Made by a program: the position numbers and the translations under genes. The notes under the pieces were generated by a model. The model ran no database searches. It saw only the letters and a program-made list of their open reading frames with translations, and was not told the origin of the DNA. From Coprococcus aceti (lineage in GTDB: Bacteria > Bacillota > Clostridia > Lachnospirales > Lachnospiraceae), in assembly GCF_025567285.1 (NCBI RefSeq), contig NZ_JAOQJT010000009.1, positions 80,519-144,518 of the forward strand: a DNA stretch of 64,000 bases. Reading direction: 5' to 3'. Positions 31,393 to 38,782 of this stretch are shown in pieces (position 1 is the first letter of the stretch; each line of letters begins with the position of its first letter).

Positions 31393-32100
31393 CTATCTTC
31401 TCCTGTTGCCAAACAATAATACAAGTCTGAGCAACTGAAGTGATGCTGATACCATGGCTGCCACATATGTCATAGCTGCCGCTGTGAGTACACTTCTTGC
31501 ACCCTTGAGTTCATCCGGATAGAGATATCCGCTGCCCTCCAGTATCGCCATTGCTCTTCTCGATGCATTGAACTCCACCGGAAGTGTCACAAACTGTAGG
31601 ACAACAACCAGTGAGAACAGTATGATTCCGAGTGTTATAAGGTAATCAACCCTCGGAATGAGAAGTCCTATAAGTATGAGCGGCCATGATATGGCTGAGC
31701 CTATATTTGCCGCTGGAATGATGGCTGACCTGATGGTGAGCGGTGCATATGCATTTGCATGCTGTATGGCATGTCCGCACTCATGGGCTGCCACGCCTAT
31801 CGCTGCGATGGATCTGGAACCATACACGCTGTCCGACAGATTGAGCGTATGCTCCTTAGGATTGTAATTATCAGTCAGATCTCCTGAGATGTGATGTATT
31901 GACACATCCGTTATCCCCGCATTCCTGAGTATCATGTATGCGACCTGGTCCGCTGTGTAGCCTGACCGCGATCCCACCTTCTCATACTTCTTGTATGTGG
32001 TCTTGACTCTTGCCGATGCTATCATGCAGAGCACCACGCCTATGAGAACCAACAGATATGTTGGGTCAAAATAAAATCCATAATATGGCATATATATCAC
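31393..32100 (-). CDS. YugP-family neutral zinc metallopeptidase, membrane-bound
   Basis: A 235-aa membrane protease. A hydrophobic segment follows the N-terminus (YLLVLIGVVLCMIAS). The HExxH-type site is H106-E-C-G-H110 in VAAHECGHAIQ. Further hydrophobic segments lie near 130-170 and 210-230 (SWPLILIGLLI, ITLGIILFSLVVVLQ). The conserved PVEFNASRRA segment follows. It matches the YugP-type putative zinc metallopeptidases of Firmicutes; substrates are unknown. An AAGGTGATATAT ribosome site precedes the ATG. Confidence 0.9.
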   Translation of the reverse strand: MIYMPYYGFYFDPTYLLVLIGVVLCMIASARVKTTYKKYEKVGSRSGYTADQVAYMILRNAGITDVSIHHISGDLTDNYNPKEHTLNLSDSVYGSRSIAAIGVAAHECGHAIQHANAYAPLTIRSAIIPAANIGSAISWPLILIGLLIPRVDYLITLGIILFSLVVVLQFVTLPVEFNASRRAMAILEGSGYLYPDELKGARSVLTAAAMTYVAAMVSASLQLLRLVLLFGNRRR

Positions 32101-32268
32101 CTTTCCCTTTCATGTATCCCTGACGGGGGCTTTTGTTTTCCACTATCCTATAGTATATATTGCGCTTCGTCAACAGGTATGGATGATACTTCATATAAAT
32201 TTCATTTTTGCCGGAACTAATTTTATACTTCGTTCTCCTGCCATTTTTCTTATGTCATTTACCTGCAG

Positions 32269-33240
32269 CTATCTGCCAAGCATCTCATTTACCTTATTCT
32301 GCACCTTGACATGATCATACCCTGCCTTCTTCAGCCTGTTCTTTCTGTCATCGCCATTTCCCCAGTCGCCGGCTATGACCTCTCTGGCTATCACATCTAT
32401 CGATTTCTTCTGCGAAGCCTTGACCACTGCATTTACCTTCGCCTGAACCTTATTGTAATCATATCCTGCCTTTTTCAGTCTGCTCTTCCGGTCATCGCCG
32501 TTCCCCCATTTTCCGGCTATGACTTCCTTTGCGATCAATTCTATGCTTTTCTTTTTATTATTACTTTTTCCGCTGTTACTGCCAGTATCTTTCTCCTGTG
32601 AACCACCAGTCTTTTTTGCGGCATATTTTTTCCATGTCGTCTTGTCTATATATGACTTATTCAGATCGAGATTGCCATCGTAACCCGGAAGTCTTCCAAC
32701 GGATGTGTACTGTCTGATATCACATTCGTATTGACCTTCATTCCATGGATGCTCCTGATATCCCGTCCGCTCGTAATCAGGATACTGTGCAACCCACAGC
32801 CTGTATCCCAGGCCCTTTACATTGTCCATGGCGCTCTTCTGGATATAGATCAGGGGCTTAACACCGGTTTTTCTGTATACATGATCACACCACTCTTTGC
32901 ACCACGCTCTGTCACTTCTGCCAAACTGAGGATTATTCCGCCCCTCCCAGTCAAGGACAAGTATCGCCTTGCCCACATATTTCTTACTGTATGCTATGAA
33001 ATACTCAGCCTCACTGTGGGGATCGCCACCATTTGCATAATGGAATGCCCCCAGGAGTTTTCCCGCTTTCATCGCCTGGTCACAGTGCTTTGCAAAATAC
33101 CTGTTCTTGTAGTCCGTGCCCTCCGTAGCTTTCACTATCACAAAGTCACAAGGCACCTTGGTTATATCTATAGTATCCTGCCACGCTGATATATCTATAC
33201 CATCCATGTAGCCCTTTAATGGAACCTTATTAGAAGCCAT
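32269..33240 (-). CDS. GH25 endolysin (muramidase) with two CW_7 wall-binding repeats
   Basis: A 323-aa lysozyme. The GH25 domain spans about 11-205, with DGIDISAWQ (13-21), catalytic D97-x-E99 in LVLDWEG and LWVAQYPDY. A Lys/Ser linker leads to two copies of the CW_7 motif (IAKEVIAGKWGNGDDR at about 235 and IAREVIAGDWGNGDDR at about 287), as in the Cpl-7 phage lysin. There is no signal peptide, so export needs a holin, and a holin-like gene lies 130 bp upstream on the same strand. Its AGGAG ribosome site (33249-33253) is enclosed in a long hairpin (33243-33304). No other phage genes are nearby. Confidence 0.92.
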   Translation of the reverse strand: MASNKVPLKGYMDGIDISAWQDTIDITKVPCDFVIVKATEGTDYKNRYFAKHCDQAMKAGKLLGAFHYANGGDPHSEAEYFIAYSKKYVGKAILVLDWEGRNNPQFGRSDRAWCKEWCDHVYRKTGVKPLIYIQKSAMDNVKGLGYRLWVAQYPDYERTGYQEHPWNEGQYECDIRQYTSVGRLPGYDGNLDLNKSYIDKTTWKKYAAKKTGGSQEKDTGSNSGKSNNKKKSIELIAKEVIAGKWGNGDDRKSRLKKAGYDYNKVQAKVNAVVKASQKKSIDVIAREVIAGDWGNGDDRKNRLKKAGYDHVKVQNKVNEMLGR

Positions 33241-33242
33241 AA

Positions 33243-33304
33243 AATTGTCTCCTGAATTCTTTTGTCTGTATATAATATTCCAGACATTGAATCAGGAGAC
33301 AATC
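33243..33304 (-). promoter_or_regulatory. Hairpin sequestering the endolysin ribosome binding site
   Basis: Minus-strand GATTGTCTCCTGATTC pairs with GAATTCAGGAGACAAT, about 15 bp with one bulge. An inner TGTCTG/CAGACA stem extends it. The 3' arm contains the AGGAG used by the endolysin, 8 nt from its ATG. It could silence translation until opened, or act as an attenuator between holin and lysin. Confidence 0.7.
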
Positions 33305-33370
33305 TTAGGATCATTATTCCGAACTTATACTTATCTGTCTCGTATTACATGTGCCACTGTCATGACGCCT

Positions 33371-33694
33371 TTATTCATGCCACTTTTCCTTATCTCCGCC
33401 ATTGTAAAACCGCTTGAATATCGATATCAGGTAGTCCCATCCCCGGCTACATATAATCGCAATGACAAATGCCCCGAAAAACGCAGCCACAGGATAATAC
33501 CACACAAATGCTATGTGATAAAATGATAGTCCAACAAAAAGTCCCACCTCACACACAATGACACTGGTGATCAGAACCTGAAAAGAGGTAGGGATCTTCT
33601 TCAGCACTCCTACCTCTTTCGTAAATTCCGTTATTACCGATATCAAAGTGCAAAGTACCGCAACAACTACAAGATATACTGCGAATCTGTCCAT
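33371..33694 (-). CDS. Putative holin
   Basis: A 107-aa protein with three hydrophobic segments (FAVYLVVVAVLCTLISVI at about 4-21, FQVLITSVIVCEVGLFVGL at about 38-56, and YYPVAAFFGAFVIAIICS at about 66-83). The tail is charged (RFYNGGDKEKWHE). Size, topology and position directly before a GH25 endolysin fit a holin, which would release the lysin through the membrane. AAGGAGGTG precedes the ATG. No specific holin family is asserted. Confidence 0.65.
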   Translation of the reverse strand: MDRFAVYLVVVAVLCTLISVITEFTKEVGVLKKIPTSFQVLITSVIVCEVGLFVGLSFYHIAFVWYYPVAAFFGAFVIAIICSRGWDYLISIFKRFYNGGDKEKWHE

Positions 33695-33795
33695 GCGTAT
33701 TCACCTCCTTGTCCATGATATAGTTTAATGTATTCCGGAAGGTGGTATGTGGTTATAAAATATTATTGTGTTCTTAAATCTCTTTTTTAATCCAA

Positions 33796-33824
33796 CCTCG
33801 CGTTAATGCGAGGTGTTTTACGTT
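33796..33824 (+). terminator. Hairpin resembling a plus-strand terminator
   Basis: CCTCGC-GTTAAT-GCGAGG followed by TGTTTTA. No plus-strand gene ends just before it, so it may instead be a structural element upstream of the toxin unit. Confidence 0.35.
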
Positions 33825-33952
33825 ATATAGGAATCTCCAAAATGTATATATATCAAAATTACTTCTGTATGAAAATAGAATAATGTATTTAACCGGGCAG
33901 CCGAGGGGTGTTACACCATATCCGTTCGAGTCTTGGAAGGGAGTGGTGCCTT

Positions 33953-34030
33953 ATGAGTACATATGAGGAATTCATGGTTATATTAACCGTTGCGATACTT
34001 ATTGTGACAATTCTGAATCATAGAAAATAA
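33953..34030 (+). CDS. Holin-like type I toxin peptide (25 aa)
   Basis: A 25-codon frame starts MSTYEEFMVILTVAILIVTI and ends in NHRK. The MSTYE start, one hydrophobic helix and a basic tail match the short holin-like/TxpA-type toxins of type I toxin-antitoxin systems. A GGAAGGGAG ribosome site lies upstream in a long G-rich leader. A consensus promoter on the opposite strand points back into its 3' end, as in txpA/ratA. The peptide would insert in the membrane if the antisense RNA were lost. Confidence 0.7.
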   Translation: MSTYEEFMVILTVAILIVTILNHRK

Positions 34031-34031
34031 G

Positions 34032-34066
34032 AAAAACACCTCAGCCGACTAAGCTATGAGGTGTTT
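34032..34066 (-). terminator. Terminator shared by toxin and antisense RNA
   Basis: AAACACCTCA (34034-34043) pairs with TGAGGTGTTT (34057-34066). The T run is strong on the minus strand and weak on the plus strand. Confidence 0.7.
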
Positions 34067-34125
34067 CATCTTAAAATGGTTTTTGCCGGACGGATAGGAC
34101 GTATCTATCGCTCGGCTGTCTTGTT
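34032..34125 (-). ncRNA. Antisense RNA antitoxin of the holin-like toxin (RatA-like)
   Basis: A minus-strand transcript from the promoter at 34132-34159 should start near 34125. It would end at the AAACACCTCA/TGAGGTGTTT hairpin (34034-34066) followed by TTTTTC. It overlaps the 3' end of the toxin message by at least about 30 nt. The layout is that of type I antitoxins which pair with the toxin 3' untranslated region. Confidence 0.6.
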
Positions 34126-34131
34126 AAGTAT

Positions 34132-34159
34132 ATTATACAATATTTTTGACGTTTGTCAA
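34132..34159 (-). promoter_or_regulatory. Strong consensus promoter of the antisense RNA
   Basis: TTGACA (34154-34159), a 16-bp spacer and TATAAT (34132-34137), both perfect matches to the vegetative consensus. High constitutive output is what an unstable antitoxin RNA needs. Confidence 0.75.
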
Positions 34160-34207
34160 AAGAATAAAATTCTAAGATTACCATTTAATATTTGTAACAT
34201 CTAATCA

Positions 34208-34327
34208 TTATATTCTTTCAATTACACAACTATGCTTGTGCTTATCATCTTTATTGTCACTATAGTCAATTACCACAAGAACAATTTTATCGCTATATTC
34301 TGCTATCTTTAAACAACTTATGCCAAG
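34208..34327 (-). pseudogene. Decayed gene fragment
   Basis: A minus-strand frame of about 39 codons (LGISCLKIAEYSDKIVLVVI, then DYSDNKDDKHKHSCVIERI) is preceded by a TAG and has no start codon. It reads like the end of a small acidic cytosolic protein. No family was recognised. Confidence 0.35.
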
Positions 34328-34387
34328 CTAACATTTTTCATAATATATTTATAACTTCATCAAAATCAACATATAAAATATTGGCAT

Positions 34388-34636
34388 TTAATACCAGGCA
34401 TATACTACCGTTTCTGGGTAATCATCTTTTTCGACACACTTCTCAATAGCCTTTACAGCTTTTTTTAAATATGACTTTAGAAAGGAATCTTTATCTCTTT
34501 TACAATATTCAAATTTCACTATTTCTCCTTTGTCTATATCATAGACAATCTTGCCAATATCTTTTTTATCATCTTCTGGAAAATACTCTGCTGATATTAT
34601 ATTATCTATTCTTCTTAACTTATTTAAAGTTACCAT
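34388..34636 (-). CDS. Small hypothetical protein (82 aa)
   Basis: The frame can be read for 95 codons, but the ATG at 34636 has a GAAAGG box 9 nt upstream and is preferred, giving 82 aa. It is a charged protein (EYFPEDDKKDIGKIVYDIDK and a Lys-rich helix SYLKKAVKAIEKCVEKDD) without signal peptide or membrane segment. It lies among gene fragments of similar style, as immunity-type genes of polymorphic toxins often do. That link is inference from context. Confidence 0.5.
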   Translation of the reverse strand: MVTLNKLRRIDNIISAEYFPEDDKKDIGKIVYDIDKGEIVKFEYCKRDKDSFLKSYLKKAVKAIEKCVEKDDYPETVVYAWY

Positions 34637-34810
34637 AGCACATAACCTTTCTTTTTTGACAATCACATCTACCAATTTCTATAGCAAATCAATCCGTCTT
34701 TCTCTGCATTACCAACTATATTCCCACAAGCTTTCCTATACAAAATTATTCCACATTTGTTTCATTTGTGAAATATAGCTATTTATCCTTGTGAATAAAA
34801 CACCCTGCTA

Positions 34811-34948
34811 TTACGGAGCGTTTTCATCCATCAGCTTTGAACTAATATACTTTTCATATTCTTCTGGTATTCCAATATCGTATTTTTGATAATAATGTAA
34901 AAAATCTGTTGGAAATGTAAAATCTCCATCTTCATATATCCCAGCCTG
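34811..34948 (-). pseudogene. Decayed gene fragment (C-terminal piece)
   Basis: A minus-strand frame of 45 codons (GIYEDGDFTFPTDFLHYYQK, then YDIGIPEEYEKYISSKLMDE) ends in TAA and is preceded by an in-frame TAA with no start codon. The composition is like a real protein end. No family was assigned. Confidence 0.45.
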
Positions 34949-35062
34949 TTAGTTTTCGCATATTACCTAAACCACTCACTCACGCTCATCGACATTACCA
35001 TGATCTGAATTAACGATAAATGAATTGTGCGAAAAAATCTCCCTGCATCTGCAAAATATTTT

Positions 35063-35266
35063 CTAATTACATTCTCCGAAAATCTCATTGACCAATTCGC
35101 AATTCATCTTGCATTCTCTAATTATACATCTAACAGCCTTTTGGGGATCTGTCAATTTCCATCTTCGTCAAAGTAAAATATTTCGGAGTAGTCACCACCA
35201 TTTGGAGTCTTTCCCATGATTCTTTCAGATGTCATTTCTCCCGTCTCATTATTTGCTATGTATTTT
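35063..35266 (-). pseudogene. Frameshifted gene fragment
   Basis: One minus-strand frame reads IANNETGEMTSERIMGKTPN, then GGDYSEIFYFDEDGN and a TGA. A shift of one base continues it sensibly as LTDPQKAVRCIIRECKMNCE and LVNEIFGECN to a TAG at 35063. There is a stop directly upstream and no start codon. It looks like the remnant of one small acidic protein with a frameshift. It sits next to the GGGtGRT terminator. Confidence 0.5.
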
Positions 35267-35272
35267 CAAAAC

Positions 35273-35312
35273 AAAAAATAGAGAGCCTTTAGATCTCTCT
35301 AAAAGCCCTCTA
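35273..35312 (-). terminator. Terminator of the GGGtGRT gene
   Basis: TAGAGGGCTTTTAGA pairs with TCTAAAGGCTCTCTA (one G-U and one mismatch), followed on the minus strand by TTTTTT. Confidence 0.8.
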
Positions 35313-35337
35313 AATCGTTTAAATACTAGGTTTTTAT

Positions 35338-36348
35338 TTAGAACTTACCAGCGTTAGCAGCTTCCTCAACAGAAACAGCTACAGCAACTGTAGCACCAAC
35401 CATAGGGTTGTTACCCATACCGATAAGTCCCATCATCTCTACGTGTGCAGGAACTGATGATGAACCAGCGAACTGTGCATCACTGTGCATACGTCCGAGA
35501 GTATCTGTCATACCGTATGAAGCAGGACCTGCTGCCATGTTATCTGGGTGAAGTGTACGTCCTGTACCACCGCCTGATGCTACTGAGAAGTACTTCTTAC
35601 CCTGCTCGATACACTCCTTCTTGTATGTACCTGCAACTGGATGCTGGAAACGTGTAGGGTTTGTTGAGTTACCTGTGATAGATACACCAACGTTCTCCTT
35701 GTGCATGATAGCAACACCTTCCTGAACATCGTCAGCGCCGTAGCACTTAACTGTTGCACGGATACCATCTGAATATGCCTTCTCGTATACTACATTGAGC
35801 TCAGCCTTCTTGTAGTCATACTTTGTCTCAACATATGTAAATCCATTGATTCTTGAGATGATCTGAGCTGCATCCTTACCAAGACCGTTAAGGATAACTC
35901 TAAGAGGTTTTTTACGAACCTTGTTAGCCTTCTCAGCGATACCGATAGCACCCTCAGCTGCTGCAAATGACTCATGACCTGCTAAGAAACAGAAGCACTC
36001 TGTCTCCTCCTCAAGTAACATCTTACCAAGGTTACCATGTCCAAGACCAACCTTACGATGATCTGCAACAGAACCTGGTATACAGAATGCCTGAAGACCC
36101 TCGCCGATAGCTGCTGCTGCGTCTGCTGCCTTTCTGCATCCCTTCTTGATTGCGATTGCTGCACCTACTGTATATGCCCAGCAAGCATTCTCAAAACAAA
36201 TTGGCTGAATACCCTTTACCTGATTGTAAACGTCAAGTCCAGCGTCCTTTGTGATCTTCTCAGCTTCTTCGATTGAGCTGATTCCATAGCTGTTAAGTAC
36301 AGCGTTTATCTGGTCTATTCTTCTTTCATATGATTCAAATAATGCCAT
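35338..36348 (-). CDS. GGGtGRT family protein
   Basis: A 336-aa cytosolic protein with the family-defining motif VASGGGTGRTLHPDNMA (about 256-272). Other conserved-looking parts are the Gly-rich FCFLAGHESFAAAEGAIGIA and the C-terminal GLIGMGNNPMVGATVAVAVS. Function is unknown. In Clostridia it is found beside an Fe-S scaffold-like gene, as here: that gene ends 29 bp upstream and both read leftwards. Codon use is that of highly expressed genes (uniform preferred codons), unlike the accessory region to its left. Confidence 0.85.
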   Translation of the reverse strand: MALFESYERRIDQINAVLNSYGISSIEEAEKITKDAGLDVYNQVKGIQPICFENACWAYTVGAAIAIKKGCRKAADAAAAIGEGLQAFCIPGSVADHRKVGLGHGNLGKMLLEEETECFCFLAGHESFAAAEGAIGIAEKANKVRKKPLRVILNGLGKDAAQIISRINGFTYVETKYDYKKAELNVVYEKAYSDGIRATVKCYGADDVQEGVAIMHKENVGVSITGNSTNPTRFQHPVAGTYKKECIEQGKKYFSVASGGGTGRTLHPDNMAAGPASYGMTDTLGRMHSDAQFAGSSSVPAHVEMMGLIGMGNNPMVGATVAVAVSVEEAANAGKF

Positions 36349-36377
36349 TGTCTCGTTCTCCTTTCCTCTATTTCCGA

Positions 36378-37079
36378 CTACTCTTTACGTGGATCGATGA
36401 TCTTAACAGCGCCCTGCTCTGGCTTAACACGTCCGTATGAACCTGAAGCCTTCTCCCAAGCTGTGTTAGGGTCATCACCCTTCTTGATAAAGTCAGTCAT
36501 CTTTCCAAGAGAAACGAACTGATATCCGATAACTTCGTCATCTGCATCAAGTGCTATTCCTGTTACATAGCCCTCTGCCATCTCAAGGTAACGAACACCC
36601 TTAGCCTTTGTTGCATACATTGTACCAACCTGTGAACGAAGACCCTTTCCAAGATCCTCAAGTCCGGCACCAACTGCAAGTCCGTCATCTGAGAATGCAC
36701 TCTGTGTACGTCCGTATACGATCTGAAGGAATAACTCTCTCATTGCTGTATTGATAGCATCGCACACAAGGTCAGTGTTGAGAGCCTCAAGGATTGTCTT
36801 ACCCTGAAGAATCTCAGCTGCCATAGCTGCTGAATGTGTCATACCTGAACATCCAATAGTCTCGACAAGAGCCTCCTCGATAACACCCTCTTTTACGTTA
36901 AGTGAAAGCTTGCAGGCACCCTGCTGTGGTGCACACCAGCCTACACCATGTGTAAAACCAGAGATGTCTTTGATTTCCTTTGAGTAAACCCACTTTCCTT
37001 CTTCTGGGATAGGAGCTGGCTCATGCTTTGCACCCTTTGCTACAGGGCACATGTTTTCAACTTCCTTAGTGTAAATCAT
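36378..37079 (-). CDS. Iron-sulfur cluster assembly scaffold-like protein
   Basis: A 233-aa protein related to NifU/IscU-type scaffolds. Cysteines occur in GWCAPQQGACKL, ETIGCSGMTHSAAMAAEIL and DLVCDAINTAMREL. The GCSGMTHS segment resembles the loop around a scaffold cysteine. It forms a pair with the GGGtGRT gene, probably in one transcript. GAAAGGAG precedes the ATG with 7-8 nt spacing. The biochemical role of the pair is not established; Fe-S handling is inferred from the scaffold fold. Confidence 0.75.
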   Translation of the reverse strand: MIYTKEVENMCPVAKGAKHEPAPIPEEGKWVYSKEIKDISGFTHGVGWCAPQQGACKLSLNVKEGVIEEALVETIGCSGMTHSAAMAAEILQGKTILEALNTDLVCDAINTAMRELFLQIVYGRTQSAFSDDGLAVGAGLEDLGKGLRSQVGTMYATKAKGVRYLEMAEGYVTGIALDADDEVIGYQFVSLGKMTDFIKKGDDPNTAWEKASGSYGRVKPEQGAVKIIDPRKE

Positions 37080-37435
37080 TGTGAAACTCCTTTCAAAATA
37101 TGAATTCTTAAAAGCGGTTCCGAATTCTCTAATTCAAACCATCAGTGGTATTTTCTCACAAAACAGTTATGAAGTCCATAGCTTATTGAAAATTTTTGTC
37201 GCATTTGCGTGTACTTTATCAAGTACAGCGCGCCTTATTGAGAAAGTTTTTAACAAGGCACAGTTGTCAGGGTTCATATGTCCGCTTATATCATTTGACC
37301 GTAACCATATTCACTTGAACATATGTATTTATCTGATATACAATACTTCTGTCAGAGCACATTCAACCCAGACATGCGCCGCTTCAGGTGCTGCTCAGAT
37401 ACATGATATAAAAAATAAAAACGGAGGTTTTCAAC
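37080..37435. other. Divergent intergenic region
   Basis: Separates the leftward Fe-S scaffold gene from the rightward PHP gene and should hold both promoters. It contains the palindrome GTACTTgataAAGTAC (about 37216-37231), a possible operator. The plus-strand frame across it lacks a ribosome site and is not considered a gene. Confidence 0.5.
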
Positions 37436-38353
37436 ATGAGATTTATAGATATGCACCTTCACACCACCGCTTCCGACGGCTCCTGCACCCCATCAGAGGT
37501 GTGCCAGCTTGCCATTGACAGGAATCTTGCAGCGATCGCCATAACCGACCACGACACAGTGGACGGCGTAGCAGATGCAATCACATATGCAGATAACTGG
37601 AACAGCACTCTTCCTCCGATCCAGAACAGTGATTCCACCAACTGCTCTGGCTTTTCTGACAGCAGTGACCATCATATCGAGGTAGTTCCCGGCATAGAGA
37701 TGTCCGCCATCTACAACGGTGTGGAGATCCACATTCTGGGCTTCTATATGGACTACAAGAACCCTGAGCTCATCTCCCGTCTTGCCGCCATCAAACAGGC
37801 CAGATACGACCGAAACGAGCAGATGTGTGAGAGATTCCGCGCCGACGGAATAGACATGACCATGGAGAAGCTGCAGCATGGCAATCCTGATACTGTCGTC
37901 ACAAGAGCTCATTTTGCCAGAATTCTCATAGCCGAAGGCGTATGCAGGGACATGAACCAGGCGTTCAAAAAGTATCTGGGCAAGAAATGCAAATATTACA
38001 TTCCAACACCAGACATACCGGCCGCCGATGCCATAAGACTCATAAGAACCTACGGCAAGGCTGCCTTCATCGCCCATCCCCTCATATACGGATTTGGATA
38101 TAAACAGATAGAGGACATGCTTGAAGAACTGAAGCCATATGGCCTTTCAGGGCTTGAGGTCTACCACTCCTCCAACAATGCCTATGAATCCGGAAGGCTT
38201 AGGGAGATCGCCAGAAAACACGGGCTCCTCATATCAGGAGGTTCCGACTTCCACGGTGCAGCCAAACCCGACATATCCGTGGGAACCGGAAGGGGCGGCC
38301 TTCGGATCACGGAAGCTGTATTTCAGGATATAAAAAAAGCGGTCACTGTATAA
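37436..38353 (+). CDS. PHP-domain phosphoesterase (TrpH/YciV-like)
   Basis: A 305-aa protein. The PHP metal site is visible in DMHLHTTASDG (6-16), ITDHDTVDG (about 37-45), PGIEMSA with E, HPLIYG and the C-terminal GSDFHG. The family includes 5'-3' exoribonuclease/3',5'-nucleotide phosphatase YciV (RNase AM) and other metal-dependent phosphoesterases. It has a strong CGGAGG site 8 nt from the ATG. It stands alone on the plus strand between two leftward operons. Confidence 0.88.
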   Translation: MRFIDMHLHTTASDGSCTPSEVCQLAIDRNLAAIAITDHDTVDGVADAITYADNWNSTLPPIQNSDSTNCSGFSDSSDHHIEVVPGIEMSAIYNGVEIHILGFYMDYKNPELISRLAAIKQARYDRNEQMCERFRADGIDMTMEKLQHGNPDTVVTRAHFARILIAEGVCRDMNQAFKKYLGKKCKYYIPTPDIPAADAIRLIRTYGKAAFIAHPLIYGFGYKQIEDMLEELKPYGLSGLEVYHSSNNAYESGRLREIARKHGLLISGGSDFHGAAKPDISVGTGRGGLRITEAVFQDIKKAVTV

Positions 38354-38370
38354 TGACCGCTTTTTTATTT
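38333..38370. terminator. Bidirectional terminator between the PHP gene and yajC
   Basis: AAAAAAAGCGGTCA and TGACCGCTTTTTTA form a stem with long A and T runs on both sides. The PHP stop codon lies in the loop. It serves the converging PHP and yajC-tgt transcripts. Confidence 0.85.
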
Positions 38371-38388
38371 ACTCTGATGATACCTTTA

Positions 38389-38763
38389 TTATATCTTTGA
38401 CTTCTTATCCTTATCATCATCTGTGACTGTTGATGATCCCTGCTTCTCAAGCTCTGCAACAGCGCTCTTGTGCATCGGTATACGACAGTTCTTGTTGTTA
38501 CCAAACTCTACGATGATAGTTGAATCATCAACCACATCAAGGATGGTTCCGTAGAAACCACTGGTTGTCATGATATTATCACCAGGCTCCATCTGTGAAA
38601 GCATCTGGTCTGTCTTGGCCTTCTGCTTCTTCTGTGGTCTGATCATCATGAAGTAAATGATTGCAGCAAATATGGCAATATATACAACAATAAACATAAC
38701 TGATGAACCGCCACTGGCCTGTGTTCCTGTTGACGATGATAAAATTGTTGAAAGTGAATTCAT
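38389..38763 (-). CDS. yajC: Preprotein translocase subunit YajC
   Basis: A 124-aa single-pass membrane protein. The hydrophobic helix MFIVVYIAIFAAIIYFMMI (about 23-41) is followed by RPQKKQKAKTDQMLSQMEPG and MTTSGFYGTILDV, typical of YajC. It associates with SecDF in the Sec export pathway. Linkage to tgt, 19 bp upstream on the same strand, is the classic tgt-yajC order. Confidence 0.95.
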   Translation of the reverse strand: MNSLSTILSSSTGTQASGGSSVMFIVVYIAIFAAIIYFMMIRPQKKQKAKTDQMLSQMEPGDNIMTTSGFYGTILDVVDDSTIIVEFGNNKNCRIPMHKSAVAELEKQGSSTVTDDDKDKKSKI

Positions 38764-38782
38764 TCTCTAATCTCCTTTTTGA

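Noticed and set aside
37081..37518. Plus-strand ORF across the divergent intergenic region
   Set aside because: No ribosome site, overlaps the PHP start in another frame, and its composition is not protein-like.
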